Positions 9,283 through 18,740 of a DNA stretch of 24,120 nucleotides are shown piece after piece (the first letter of the stretch is position 1; each line of letters opens with the position of its first letter). Under the pieces are notes generated by a model that worked only from the letters and a program-made list of their open reading frames with translations, did not search any database and was not told the DNA's origin. The stretch comes from Tieghemiomyces parasiticus (lineage: Eukaryota > Kickxellomycota > Dimargaritomycetes > Dimargaritales > Dimargaritaceae). The position numbers and the translations under genes are program-made. The stretch is from positions 1 through 24,120 of the forward strand of contig JANBPT010000752.1 of the NCBI GenBank assembly GCA_027575765.1, written 5' to 3'.

Positions 9283-10154
9283 CTATCGGGTTATTCCTAG
9301 CGAGGTTGGCCCAAAGTACTCCACGTAGTTCTGATCGGTCTCGTGTAGCCGTATCCGGTGGAGCCATCCGGAGCCCAGGTGTTGGTCAACACTGTCCCAA
9401 ATGAACACGGCAATATTCTCGATGGTGCTGGGTCGCTCGCTAAAGTAGGCGACGTCTCGGTCCAAATTCTTGTGGTCCAAGGGCTCCGTGATGCACGCGG
9501 CAATACACTCCTTTAGCTCGGTCAGGTTCATCACCATGCCGGTGATGGGATCGATCTATTGATGCGAAAAGCCGGCCGGTATAGTCAGGTAGACAATGGT
9601 GGGTGGGTGAATGACACGTTGGTATTAGGATGGTCGCTCCAGTGTAAGCGGGGGGGAGTAGTCACCAATTCAACGCGGGGCTGCGAGTTTTGGTGGCCGT
9701 GCTTACCTCGCCCTTGACGCAGAGCTCCACTTTGATAGTTTGGATCATTGGAGGCCAGTGATTTAGCATAGAGAATGGTGTAAAGGAAGTGTGTCGTCCG
9801 TACAGTGATAGTTTATCGATATACATGCGTGTGAGCTAGGGGGGAGGCAGGTGGACTTCGTGGGGCCATAGTACACTCCTTCGAAATAGCGTTGGCCAAA
9901 CGACGGGCCGAGCGTACAGGCCAGTTCTTGACAAAGCCCAGGACGGATGGGCTCGACAGCTTGTACGCACGCTCTTCGCCATTGGCGCTAGACGACAGGT
10001 CTCAGTGCTCACCTTTGTAGTTGTGACCGTGGCCGTTGGGGTGGTTGCATTTGCCGTACACCTGCACATTCTCCTCCGGAGTGAGCTGCTGGGAATGCAG
10101 CCGATGGGCCGCTGAGAACGTGACGCTGCGACTGAGGTAGGCGATGGGAGGCAT
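9283..10154 (-). CDS. PTS: 6-pyruvoyltetrahydropterin synthase (three exons)
   Basis: Minus-strand exons 10154-10013, 9729-9707 (a 23-nt microexon) and 9555-9283 give 145 residues, the same length as the human enzyme. It converts 7,8-dihydroneopterin triphosphate to 6-pyruvoyltetrahydropterin, the second step of tetrahydrobiopterin synthesis, in the cytosol. Zinc ligands are H17 (SAAHRLH), H42 and H44 (NGHGHNYK). The catalytic Cys is C36 in [10 protein letters not shown], the Asp-His pair is D82-H83 in PLDHKNLD, and the substrate-binding Glu is E127 in HETDQN. The microexon codes VELCVKGE and joins exon 1 in phase 1 and exon 3 in phase 0. Exon 3 starts [15 protein letters not shown]. Introns are 283 and 151 nt, with donors GTGAGC and GTAAGC. 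The start was set by homology. No other pterin gene is nearby. Confidence 0.96.
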
Positions 10155-11248
10155 GCGGCCGTAAGGTTCTCGAGGTGGTGACGGCGGATGAGGGGGGGGG
10201 AGGGAGTAGGGATTGGAAATGGGTACGTTGGAAGGTGGTAAAGGTCACTAGCTAGAAGGTGGGCGACAGGCAGGGTGGGAGGGGAGGGGTAAAGAGTTGG
10301 ACGAGATGCAGAGAGGACCGCTGGTTAGAAGGCTACCACGAGCAGTCGCAGCGGCCGCAAGCGGTCAGGCAGGCCTCCTCCCCTGGTGAAAGTGAGGGGA
10401 CTGTACAGCATCGGCCCAACAAGTCACATTAATTGGCTAGCATCAACCACGGTCCCTCACCTGTTCCCTTTCATTCTTCGGCTCCTCAGGTGCCAAGGAT
10501 ATGGAGGCAGGCGGTGGCCCGGGCGCTCCAGGTGTGGTGGTGTCTTGCCAAAGACCGGGTCCGGTGTAATGGTTGCCGATCAGCTGCGGAGCACTGTAGC
10601 TTCAGCCGCGGAAATAAGATAGCAGTCCAATCAGAAGAGCTTCGCATGGGTGCGGTCAATATCCGGGGGAGGCGTACCCGCCCCGCATCATCGAGCTAAG
10701 CGAAGGTGTGGGGAAGGCCAGATCCGAATAGGCTAATGGTTGCCATGGCAGATATGCTCTGCGGATACGATGTCTGTCTCATCTCTAAGATATCCGTCAG
10801 TAGCGCACCCATTCGTACATTGCGCTAGGGACCGTGGTCACTCTAGCGGTTCGTCGCGGGTCGCTCCGGCAGCCACCGGGTACGGCATTATTGCTCCGAA
10901 CTACCCGTCAGCTGCTCCATTAAAATAAACGGCTCTGGTCCTTCATAGTCGACCTGTTTGTAAGGTATAGTATGGTTTATAACCCGTCGCTCGTCATGAT
11001 CCAGGGTGAAGGGAACGTTGTGGTCCGTATGGTGCATGTAGCGGACGAGGAGAGGGGGAAGGAATAATAAGGGGGGCTAGAAACACGCTGGTCATCAAAT
11101 GAGGAGCATTCAGGAGCGGAAGAAGTGGCGTGCAATATAGGATTTTAAAAAAACAATTACGAAAGGAGCGGTGCGGGGCTGATGTACAGATAACGTGGGG
11201 ACCACGGACAATATTACGAGGAAGGATGGAAGCTACGCAACGGCTCCT
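10155..11248. other. Intergenic region between PTS and the RING ligase gene
   Basis: About 1.1 kb serving as promoter of the pterin synthase gene and 3' flank of the RING gene, both on the minus strand. Short plus-strand frames (10386-10622, 10433-10699, 10740-10928) show nothing recognisable. No canonical AATAAA is seen for the RING gene. Confidence 0.5.
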
Positions 11249-12280
11249 TTAATAGAGAATGATACTGACCAGTATGAGCATACCGAGAGCCAAAAACAGC
11301 CGCGAGATAAAGGCCTGCTGGGCCTGGATCTGGGCGGCGGCCAGGGCCTCGTCCGAGTTGGGATTGCCAGGCGTGACCGGCGGCTGCGGGGCCCGAAAGT
11401 TGAACTGCATCCCAAAGAGCGACGGGAATAGACCAAAGTCCAGACCGGCCGAGACGGCCACCGGGTGGGTGGCACCCATGTGTACGTTGTAAACACCTGG
11501 GCCCATATCCCAGAACATGCTGAATGGGTTGGCCGGTCCGGGCTGGCGAGGCCGCGGCTCAGGGCGTTGGGCTGCCGGCCGCGCGGGTACCGTGGGGTCC
11601 TGCAGACGTGGATCGACGCGCTCCTTGCCGCGGCCGTACACCGGGATGACCTGCTCAGCCTCGCAGCCGGCTTTGCACACCGGGCAGAGTGGGTTGCGGG
11701 CCTGGGACTGTAGCCACTGATGGAGGCACGGCCAGCAGTACAGGTGGCCGCACCGAGTGAGGACCGGACTGGACGCCGTATCAAAGCAGATATTACAGGA
11801 AAATTCACCCGACGACTCCGGGGCATGTTTGTCGGCCGCAGGTGGCGGTGGGTGGTCGGTCGTGGTGGACGGTGCCGATGGGGACGGAAAGGACATACCG
11901 GGGGTCTCGCGGCTGCCATCGGGTGCGAGCGGGGCTAACCGGTCAACCAAGGTCCAATTCTGGTCATCCGTAGGACCTGGGGACCCGGCGCGGTCACTCG
12001 TATCCGGATTGGTGGCCGCGCGACGACGCCGCAGCGTTGTAGCCCTGGAGGTACCAGTATCGTCCGACGCATTAGTAGCCGAGGGGGAGGAGGTGGTCGG
12101 GCCCTGGGGCTCGCCCGATGCAGCTGGGGGCGGGACGGCAAGGTTCGTGTCTGGGCCGGTTGTCGTCTCGCTAGTAACAAGTTCTGAATGGTCGGTGGAT
12201 TCCGTGGCCAATCGAGCGGCTGTGGCGGCGGTAGCCGAAGTCGAGTCCGCAGGGACCGACTCGTCCCTCGGGTGGGCCAT
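11249..12280 (-). CDS. RNF5: RNF5/RNF185-type membrane RING E3 ubiquitin ligase
   Basis: A 343-residue single-exon protein. The C3HC4 RING has ligands C162, C165, C177, H179, C182, C185, C199 and C202, with the family signature CGHLYCWPCLHQWL and CPVCKAG, followed by VIPVYGRG as in RNF5/RNF185/RMA proteins. The C-terminal part keeps the family pattern: a DPR motif and a Pro/Arg-rich linker, a hydrophobic segment GLFPSLFGMQFNF, then FISRLFLALGMLILVSIILY as a terminal membrane helix. Such ligases sit in the ER membrane and ubiquitinate misfolded proteins for ER-associated degradation. The unusual part is an approximately 160-residue low-complexity N-terminal extension rich in Ser, Thr, Pro and Asp; animal homologs are about 180-190 residues in total. 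The start is the first ATG of the long frame; a later start within the extension is possible. Plus-strand frames opposite it are shadows. Confidence 0.94.
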   Translation of the reverse strand: MAHPRDESVPADSTSATAATAARLATESTDHSELVTSETTTGPDTNLAVPPPAASGEPQGPTTSSPSATNASDDTGTSRATTLRRRRAATNPDTSDRAGSPGPTDDQNWTLVDRLAPLAPDGSRETPGMSFPSPSAPSTTTDHPPPPAADKHAPESSGEFSCNICFDTASSPVLTRCGHLYCWPCLHQWLQSQARNPLCPVCKAGCEAEQVIPVYGRGKERVDPRLQDPTVPARPAAQRPEPRPRQPGPANPFSMFWDMGPGVYNVHMGATHPVAVSAGLDFGLFPSLFGMQFNFRAPQPPVTPGNPNSDEALAAAQIQAQQAFISRLFLALGMLILVSIILY

Positions 12281-13988
12281 TCCGGAGAGGTACCGTAAGT
12301 GGCGACGAAAAGCGAGGGAAGGGGTGGGGGTTACCAGTGGTTTGTGGGACTGGTTCGATGTCGAGAGGGGGGGGGCTCCAGAGGACTGTGGAGCTGCTTC
12401 GCCGCCGGGAGGCTGGGTGACGGTGTCGGATAGAGCAGGGCAATGGTGTAAATGTGAAGATGGGGAATTCCCCCTGGTGCCACTCGCGCGACGTAGGGGC
12501 GGAAGGGAGTGACACGACAGGCTGGGCGCAGGAAGGAGCGAGAGGGTGGAGAGGGGTGGTGGGCGGATGCGTCAGAGGTCGGGCTGGGGAGGGGATTGTG
12601 TGGCAAGATGTACTCAGGCTCAAAGTTGGCGGAAGAAAGCACAGACAGAGAAGGCAATTTCTAGCTATGAGGCGCCCGACTCTATGGTGAGCAGGGGGGA
12701 GAGGGGGCTGCCGCAAACGCCGAGCGAAGCAGTGGCCGTCTCTTTGGTTAGCGCCGTGCAGCAGGCGCGTTGTCACGCTAATGGTGCGAAGGTTGGGGTG
12801 GGTGGGAAAGTGGCTGAAGGCCCGCAGAGGCAGGGAAAGACTCTTGGCCCCAGAGACGGTACCTCAGCCAGTGGCGATGCATGGCGCCAGCGCAGCACAC
12901 CGGAGACGCCCCCCGCAACGGCCCAGCCCACATACAGGATTGCCTGGCGCGTCTCTCCATTCCTCCCTCACAGCATGGAGTGGCCGCAGGGACCTGCCAC
13001 GAGATGATCTCGGAGCCTCGGGCACCCGCCGCTCAGTAGAAGTGGCAGGTCCGACCCTGGCCCCCTTCCCGATGCCCTGGAAAAATATGGGACCGCCTGA
13101 CGACGATCCTTAGATGTCAACCCTGCCGCCCCCGCACCAATCCCTGGGCCAGGGCGAGTATCTCTGCCGGTGCGTGAAATAGGATCACGGCATAGTATCC
13201 TGCCCCCCCTCTTGCCCCATTGCGACTGCGAGACGTGCCAACAACTGCCCCGGGCCTGGGACAAGGGTTGCCATTGATGGCGACTGCCTGCGGGCTGTCA
13301 GTCGAGATGCCAGCTTGATGGTTCGTCCGTCCTGCACCACCTCGGTCGACGCCTGCCAAGCAAAACCGAGCTACTACGGGCTTCCTTGACCCGCGTTGAT
13401 TAGTCCATGGTGGATTATATAGCAGGAGGTGATGGCACCGCACGCCCAAAACCCTCCGGGTACAGCTAACTACGGCTTAAAACGAGGGCCCTAGCGGCCT
13501 CTCACCTCTTCGCTAGACCTTGGTCGCGAAAGCTTGGTGAAGGGGGGGGGGGTTCCGAGGTTTGAATCTCTGACCAGCCCCACCCTACCTGCAAACAAAT
13601 ACTGGCCCTGAAGAACAATCATTGGTACTAGTCGGCTCGGGCTGCGTGCCAACTTCTTGGCCGCCAAGGGGCCACATGAATGTTTATTTTTTCAAGGGGT
13701 GCTTGCGACGCGCGCAGGCCATCACCGATACTTGGTTCGATTCCGTCGTTGGCCGAAAAGCTACAAAGTACACCTGTCTTCCCGTATGCTGGCGCAGCTT
13801 GCCAAATTCCTACCGGGCCGCCTACTCCTCCCTGAATACTAGTTATCTCCTTTTCACATGCGTTTTTTTATACAGCTAACCCATCACCACCTCCACTCTT
13901 TGTAAATCATCCTTTTCCGTGCTGCCGCCCTATCGCTACATTCCCTCACCTCTCAATCCTAAGGCTCCGCATCCTCCCTATATCTACC
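12281..13988. other. Divergent promoter region between the RING ligase and SNRPG
   Basis: About 1.7 kb. The first 400 nt are purine-rich on the plus strand, that is a pyrimidine-rich leader for the minus-strand RING gene. Several long frames (12171-12776 minus, 12546-13007 plus, 13117-13449 minus) have no family motif, overlap one another and look like products of GC-rich sequence. A G11 tract lies near 13541-13551. The end of the region probably holds a leader intron of the Sm-G gene, closing at a T-tract plus ATACAG at 13870-13875. Confidence 0.5.
13836..13847 (+). promoter_or_regulatory. ATACTAGTTATC motif upstream of SNRPG
   Basis: Second copy of the 12-mer at 3875-3886. It sits 23 nt before an acceptor-like TACAGCT and about 140 nt before the Sm-G start codon. 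The role is unknown. Confidence 0.3.
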
Positions 13989-14243
13989 ATGAGCGCCAGC
14001 ACAGGCCCCGCCGTATCCAAGGCAGCGGTTCCCGAACTCAAGTCCTACATGGAGAAGCGGCTCATGCTGCAGATCAACGGCCGCCGTCGAGTCAGTGGCG
14101 TGCTCCGCGGCTACGATCCTTTCATGAATGTCGTCCTCGATGACGCCAAAGACGAGACTGCTGCCGACGCTCCCCAGGATCTGGGCATGATCGTGGTGCG
14201 CGGCAACAGCATAGAGTTGATGGAAGGTCTGGAACAAATCTAG
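13989..14243 (+). CDS. SNRPG: Small nuclear ribonucleoprotein G (Sm-G)
   Basis: An 84-residue single-exon protein (human SNRPG is 76). Sm1 is at about residues 20-53, with the hallmark GVLRGYDPFMNVVLDDA. Sm2 is at about 66-80, with GMIVVRGNSIELMEGLE, where RGNSI contains the RNA-contacting Arg-Gly-Asn. Together with the other Sm proteins it forms the heptameric ring on U1, U2, U4 and U5 snRNAs, in the nucleus after cytoplasmic assembly. The N-terminus is slightly longer than usual, with a Ser/Ala/Thr-rich start; the loop between the Sm motifs (DAKDETAADAPQD) is typical in size. The ATG has context ACCATGA. A poly(A) signal follows 112 nt after the stop. The spliceosomal assignment fits the many introns in this window. 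Confidence 0.97.
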   Translation: MSASTGPAVSKAAVPELKSYMEKRLMLQINGRRRVSGVLRGYDPFMNVVLDDAKDETAADAPQDLGMIVVRGNSIELMEGLEQI

Positions 14244-14354
14244 TCATTGCCTTTTCCGTCATTGCTTGAGCGGCACGGCCATGTCTCCAATCCCGCCACG
14301 TAGTTTGCTTACTGCGTGCCGAGTATTTGTCTTTACTGATAATCCTGGCTTCGT

Positions 14355-14360
14355 AATAAA
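14355..14360 (+). terminator. Poly(A) signal AATAAA of SNRPG
   Basis: Canonical hexamer 112 nt after the SNRPG stop codon, within an AT-rich patch. Confidence 0.6.
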
Positions 14361-14370
14361 TTCAAATAAG

Positions 14371-14376
14371 TTTATT
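14371..14376 (-). terminator. Poly(A) signal AATAAA of ECHS1
   Basis: AATAAA on the minus strand, 265 nt past the ECHS1 stop codon and 10 nt from the opposing SNRPG signal. The implied transcripts of the two genes overlap slightly at their 3' ends. Confidence 0.5.
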
Positions 14377-14640
14377 CTGTACTAGCCGCTGGTTTGCGCC
14401 CTCGGTCTCCCTAGGGGGCGGTTGCCGCACTAGTCTCTCATCCCTACCATCCAAACGCCCGCAGCGAATTTAATATTTGGCACGTTTCAGCCCAATTACG
14501 CACAATGAATAATGATTTTAATGATCGAGACTCTAGGCATAGCCTCGTATGACCCAATAGCAAAGGTCTGGCCCTTCCACTAACCGATGGGATGAACTAT
14601 TCTTGGGGATGGTCAATGTGACTGGAGCGTCAATGACGCT

Positions 14641-16694
14641 CTATTTGTGTTCAAACTTGGGCGTGCGCTTCTCGACGAAAGCCTTCATGCCTTCGCGCTG
14701 ATCATGCTATAGACAAGGGCGGGGGTCAAGTGAGAGAGGCAAGGGGGTAACATAGATGATGAGACGGGGCATGTCGAGCCGCGAAGGAAGGCGGGATGGA
14801 ATATCAGTACAGGTACTGGAGCGTGTCGCCTATATATACTGGCCTGGGCAGACTTACCGTGCCGAAGGTGCTGTGGAACAGGCGACGCTCATACAGGAGA
14901 CCAGAGGCCAAGCTGAGCTCGTAAGCTGTGCCAGGGGAAGAGGGGAGAGGGGCAACACATAGAAGGGTAGGGGTCAAGTCAGCGTCATGTGGTGCCGCCG
15001 AGCCTGCCACCTGGACTCAAACGCGTGGAAGGTAGCACGGAACTTACCTTGGTTGACGGCCTCCTTGGCCATCTGGACCATGGGCTGGGAGTGCTGGGCG
15101 ATGACGTTGGCGGTCTTGACGGCCTCGTCTACCAGCTGCTCGGGCGGGAACACCTTGCTCACGAGTCCTAGTTCGGTTGTCGAGTGGTCGGTATGAGCAA
15201 GCCACGGGGTATCGGATCAGTAAAGGCCGGCCCGACAGGGTTGAGCAGCAAGAGAAGGGGAGAGCCTGGCCATAGAGCGGGCTGAATGGGCGAGCTTAGA
15301 CCTGGCCCTGGCGTGCACCGGCTAGCCAGGCATTGTCTTGGCGCCACTACTTACCGGCCTTCTCGGCTTCCTCGGCGTTCAGGTTCCACGAGCCCGTGAG
15401 GACCATCTCCATCGCCTTGGACTTGCCAATCGCGTGAGTGAGGCGCTGGGTGCCGCCAGCACCTAAAGAGCAGAGGGAAATAGTGTAGGGAGGGAGAGGA
15501 AGGGGGGGTGTGGTATGTTAAAAATGCTAGCTAGCTCGTTATTCAGGATCAGCCTGCGTCCCAATAATCCCAAAAAGCTGATCGGCTTCCTGCGTATGGT
15601 ATCCGCTACAACGCCAATGATCTGATTTATACTTACCGGGAATAGTGCCCAGTTTGATCTCCGGCTGGCCGAATTTGGCTTTGGTGCCAGCGTAGATGAT
15701 GTCGCACATCATGGCCAGCTCACAGCCACCACCGAGCTGCGTGACGGCGCACATAGGATGTATAAAATGTCCGGGTAAGTGGTGAGGTTAGCGTTCGGAC
15801 AGTTGGCAAAGGGTATAGATATGACTGACGTTCCTCGACCAGCCTATGCCTGGACCCGGGATCTCGGATTATACGCTACGCAAACCGGCGACGGGGAGGT
15901 ACGTACCGCGAAGCCGTTGACGGCGGCAATGACAGGCTTGCGGGCCTTGGAGATCTGTGTCCAATGGCCCAAGAAGTTGGTCTTGTAGTTGTCAATGTAG
16001 TTGGAATCGCGCATTTCCTTAATGTCAGCGCCGGCTGGTGCGTTTGGCAGCGTGGGAAGAAGATGGGGAGGCGGGTGATGTGAGGGGTTAGCACGGCTAG
16101 GCTAGGCTAACGCACGTGCCTACGTGTAGGGCGCTCCAGACCTGGTGCGATAGATATCAAGGCACGTGTGCACACTCTCCCGGTGCCAGATGGCACTTAC
16201 CAGCGAAGGCCTTCTCGCTGCCGGTGATGACGACGGCGCCGATCGACTGGTCCTCGTCGAACTTAGCCATGACGGTGTTCAGCTCGCTGAACAGGTCGCT
16301 GCACAGCGCGTTGAGGGCCTTGGGCCGGTTGAGCGTGACTAGACCGACCTTGTCGCGGGTCTCCACCAGGAGGTACTGGTACACTTCCTGGCGCGCCGTG
16401 GCAGAGGTGGTGACTGGCGCGGAGTTGGAGGCGGAGTGAGGCCAAACAATAGTATGCCGTTACGGAGGAGCGGCGTGGTCGGTGAGCGAAACAGTCGGTC
16501 GGGTTAGTGGGGTGGCTTCACCGGTCCCGCGGATTGGGTCGGGGATCCGCGGCCAGAAATCGGACTCGAGGTGAGTAGGTGGTACGGCCCGCCGGCGGGG
16601 AAGATGCCCGGTATCACTTACACTGGCGGGTCACTGGTACGAAGCGCTGGGCGCCGCGGGTCAGCAGGGCGGCTCTGGGCAGGGAGGCGAGCAT
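14641..16694 (-). CDS. ECHS1: Mitochondrial short-chain enoyl-CoA hydratase (eight exons)
   Basis: Minus-strand exons are 16694-16622, 16413-16201, 16034-15907, 15736-15637, 15462-15355, 15167-15048, 14925-14858 and 14706-14641. All junctions keep frame and give 291 residues (mammalian ECHS1 is 290). It hydrates trans-2-enoyl-CoA to 3-hydroxyacyl-CoA in mitochondrial beta-oxidation and branched-chain amino-acid breakdown. The first 30 or so residues, rich in Arg, Ala, Leu and Ser without acids, form a matrix targeting peptide, with RQFTTSATAR near the likely cleavage site. Crotonase features are AAGADIKEM (oxyanion region), [16 protein letters not shown] with catalytic E144, and GQPEIKLG with catalytic E164. 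The C-terminus [17 protein letters not shown] is typical. Introns are 122-208 nt, with mostly GTAAGT-type donors (one GTACGT). No peroxisomal tail signal is present. The start was chosen because MLASLPRA begins the targeting peptide. Confidence 0.97.
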
Positions 16695-17765
16695 GGTGTG
16701 CGAGAGGGGGGAGGGTGGGGTGGATGACAAGAAGGTCCTGAAGCGGAAATGGGGGCCGTTAGTGAGGATGAGAATGAAGTCAAACGGGTAAGGGATGCTG
16801 TGGGGCAACTGGGATTACTTGGCGAGGGGGTGGGGCGATCAGCCGTCACAGACCTGCCGCCTCCGGCCTAGGGCCCTCGCTGCCTCTCTTCCCCCTCCAG
16901 CACACACACATCACCCCTGACTGGCGTGTGAAACCCGACCGCGGTTGGGCCTGTGAGAATCAATCACAACCAGTGGTGTGAGCGCGGTAGACCCAGGCTG
17001 TGACTATCCGGAAGCACTCGAGGCTGGCGACAGAGCAGGCTAGGAAGGCTTTGGGAGGACCGTCAAGGCGGTGGGCCTTTTGCAAGACCGGCCCAAGTTC
17101 CGATGGATTTTCCCATTAGCGCGCTTGCTCGCCGGCCGGACGGGCCATTGGCGATGATGTGAACAAGGGCTTGGGCCAAGGGTACCCATACCTATAGTCT
17201 GGGTCTGGCACACAGCGCAGGGGGAGGCGGAGGCCATTTCCCCCCCGCCTTGACCCGTACTACTGCCCACCAATGGTCTGGAGGACGTGGGTAACTGCCG
17301 CCTTCGGTTCTAAATACAGACCGAGCCGACCACATCGGTAGGCCGGTCTCCAGGAGCAGTGGGTGCCACCATTCGCAGCGAAGGCGGGAACGCAGGATCG
17401 AAAAGGGGCCGGTGACACAATGGCGCGGAACCACGGCGGGCCCTGAGCAGCCTATCGCGTATCCGCGACGGGAGAACGGGAGATAGTACGAAGACATGTC
17501 GCCTCCACAAGCGTTGTGGCCGGTGGTAGTACCAAGGAAACCGACGGCCACTCTCCTCATAGCGGTCGAAACGACTCCTTTGCTCCTTCCGCCGTCGTGT
17601 CGACGGGGCGGGCCGTACGGTAGGTGAGCTATCTCTGTACGACGAAAACTGCAGCTTTCGGTGCGCCGGCGTTTGGCTCCGCCCGTTATCGAGACCGCGT
17701 ACATCGCCCCTACCCGCCTCCCTTGCTAGCGTCTACCTGCCAACTCCCCGCACTGGCCTTCCCCA

Positions 17766-17785
17766 CCCACACACACACACACACA
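17766..17785. repeat. CA dinucleotide microsatellite
   Basis: About nine CA units directly before the TATA-like stretch of the first secreted-protein gene, so length changes could alter its promoter. Confidence 0.8.
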
Positions 17786-17790
17786 TATCC

Positions 17791-17803
17791 ATATATATAT
17801 AAA
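17791..17803 (+). promoter_or_regulatory. TATA-like element of the first secreted-protein gene
   Basis: An ATATATATATAAA stretch about 190 nt upstream of the ATG at 17993, next to the CA repeat and followed by a pyrimidine-rich leader. Confidence 0.5.
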
Positions 17804-17992
17804 CAACCAGCCCAACCAGTTTCACTTTGATCGTTTTCTAAGTCTACCATCTCGTATGCTTTGATCCGCTTCAGCGAATTTACAACTCGCTTGGGTATAG
17901 TCATATCTTGTTATCTATCACAGTACTCGGTATCTAGTCTAATTTTTTGAAATCCATTCATCCCCCACTTCTACGCTTATCTACCCGACACT

Positions 17993-18619
17993 ATGCTACC
18001 CAACATGACATCTCTGACCCTACTCCTGCTGGGCGCCGCCCTCCCAGCAGTAATGGGCGGATTCCGTGCCTCCATTCGTGACAAGATAGCGGCCCCTGGC
18101 TACCGTAAAGTCACCCAACTCCGCTGGGAAGCTGAGCTGATGGGCTCAAGTATCGGCCACTTGACCCTACCTTCGACTACCCACTATAGGAACTCCTTCT
18201 CCTCCATCAGTGGTAGTAGTACGCAGTCCTTTCCCAGCTCCAAGGATGCCGGCGACCAACACCGTTGCGCCAAAGTAGCCGAGCAGGTGAAATCAGCTGT
18301 TGCATTCGATGAAAACTTCCGAATGCGCGAGGAAAGCGTAGCCCGGCGCACCGGTATTATGAATTACGACGACGGCCATTCAATCGGGTCCTGTACCGTG
18401 TACATCGCCGTATTAAAGGATGATCGCGGGCTGAAGACTGTACTCACCGGGGATTCAGATTGCAAAATGCATAGCTACTGCCCTGACTACGGGCGCTTTG
18501 AAAAATTGTTTGTGCCCCTACCGGCCAACAACCAAATCCAGTCCATTGTGACATTCAAACGCAAGTTGGACGACCAGTGCACCTGCCAGTTTCTCAAGGC
18601 CCTCCTGCCTAACCTATAG
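17993..18619 (+). CDS. Small secreted cysteine protein, paralog 1 (family unknown)
   Basis: 208 residues, single exon. The N-terminus is a signal peptide (hydrophobic SLTLLLLGAALPAV, cleavage probably after MG-G near residue 22); Met5 is an alternative start. No known domain is recognised. The mature part has a basic first segment, a Ser-rich stretch (about residues 51-85) and a compact C-terminal half with cysteines at 92, 134, 157, 163, 196 and 198. The blocks RCAKVAEQVK, CTVYIAVLK, LTGDSDC and SIVTFKRKLDDQC align with KCAEEAINLL, CPVKAVVYK, LAGDPRC and SMVIVDLELTQTC of the gene at 20367-20906, with four shared cysteines at similar spacing. The two are therefore diverged tandem paralogs, the first with an extra Ser-rich insert and two extra cysteines. 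Secretion is inferred; an effector or wall-associated role would be speculation. It has its own TATA-like box and AATAAA. Confidence 0.82.
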   Translation: MLPNMTSLTLLLLGAALPAVMGGFRASIRDKIAAPGYRKVTQLRWEAELMGSSIGHLTLPSTTHYRNSFSSISGSSTQSFPSSKDAGDQHRCAKVAEQVKSAVAFDENFRMREESVARRTGIMNYDDGHSIGSCTVYIAVLKDDRGLKTVLTGDSDCKMHSYCPDYGRFEKLFVPLPANNQIQSIVTFKRKLDDQCTCQFLKALLPNL

Positions 18620-18734
18620 GCGAATAGGTTCACCGTCAGGTCTGATTATTATTATTTTGTCGAGGACCCACTATATTGTAAAGAGGTAGGGTGCCTATCA
18701 TTTTGACTTACGCCTAGCTACCTGATAGGGTTAT

Positions 18735-18740
18735 AATAAA
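18735..18740 (+). terminator. Poly(A) signal AATAAA of the first secreted-protein gene
   Basis: Canonical hexamer about 116 nt after the stop codon at 18619. Confidence 0.55.

Larger units (their letters stand above)
14244..14640. other. Convergent 3' region between SNRPG and ECHS1
   Basis: A 397-nt AT-richer spacer with one AATAAA signal on each strand 10 nt apart. No gene is seen. Confidence 0.6.
16695..17992. other. Divergent promoter region between ECHS1 and the first secreted-protein gene
   Basis: About 1.3 kb. The minus-strand frame 17192-17704 has no family motif and is treated as chance. The right end has a CA repeat, an AT-rich TATA-like stretch and a pyrimidine-rich AT-richer leader, as expected for the promoter of the secreted-protein gene. 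Confidence 0.5.

Noticed and set aside
11757..12512. 251-residue plus-strand frame
   Set aside because: Mirror of the RING ligase coding strand; the RING protein explains the sequence fully.
12171..12776. 201-residue minus-strand frame upstream of the RING ligase
   Set aside because: It overlaps the RING gene start in another frame, and its Pro/Ser/Thr content comes from the pyrimidine-rich leader.
13545..13580. tRNA-like T-loop string (GGTTTGAATC)
   Set aside because: The flanking bases do not form a five-pair T stem, and no acceptor, D or anticodon arms can be placed upstream.
17192..17704. 170-residue minus-strand frame between ECHS1 and the secreted-protein gene
   Set aside because: No motif and Arg/Pro/Gly-rich random-like composition; it lies in a divergent promoter region.
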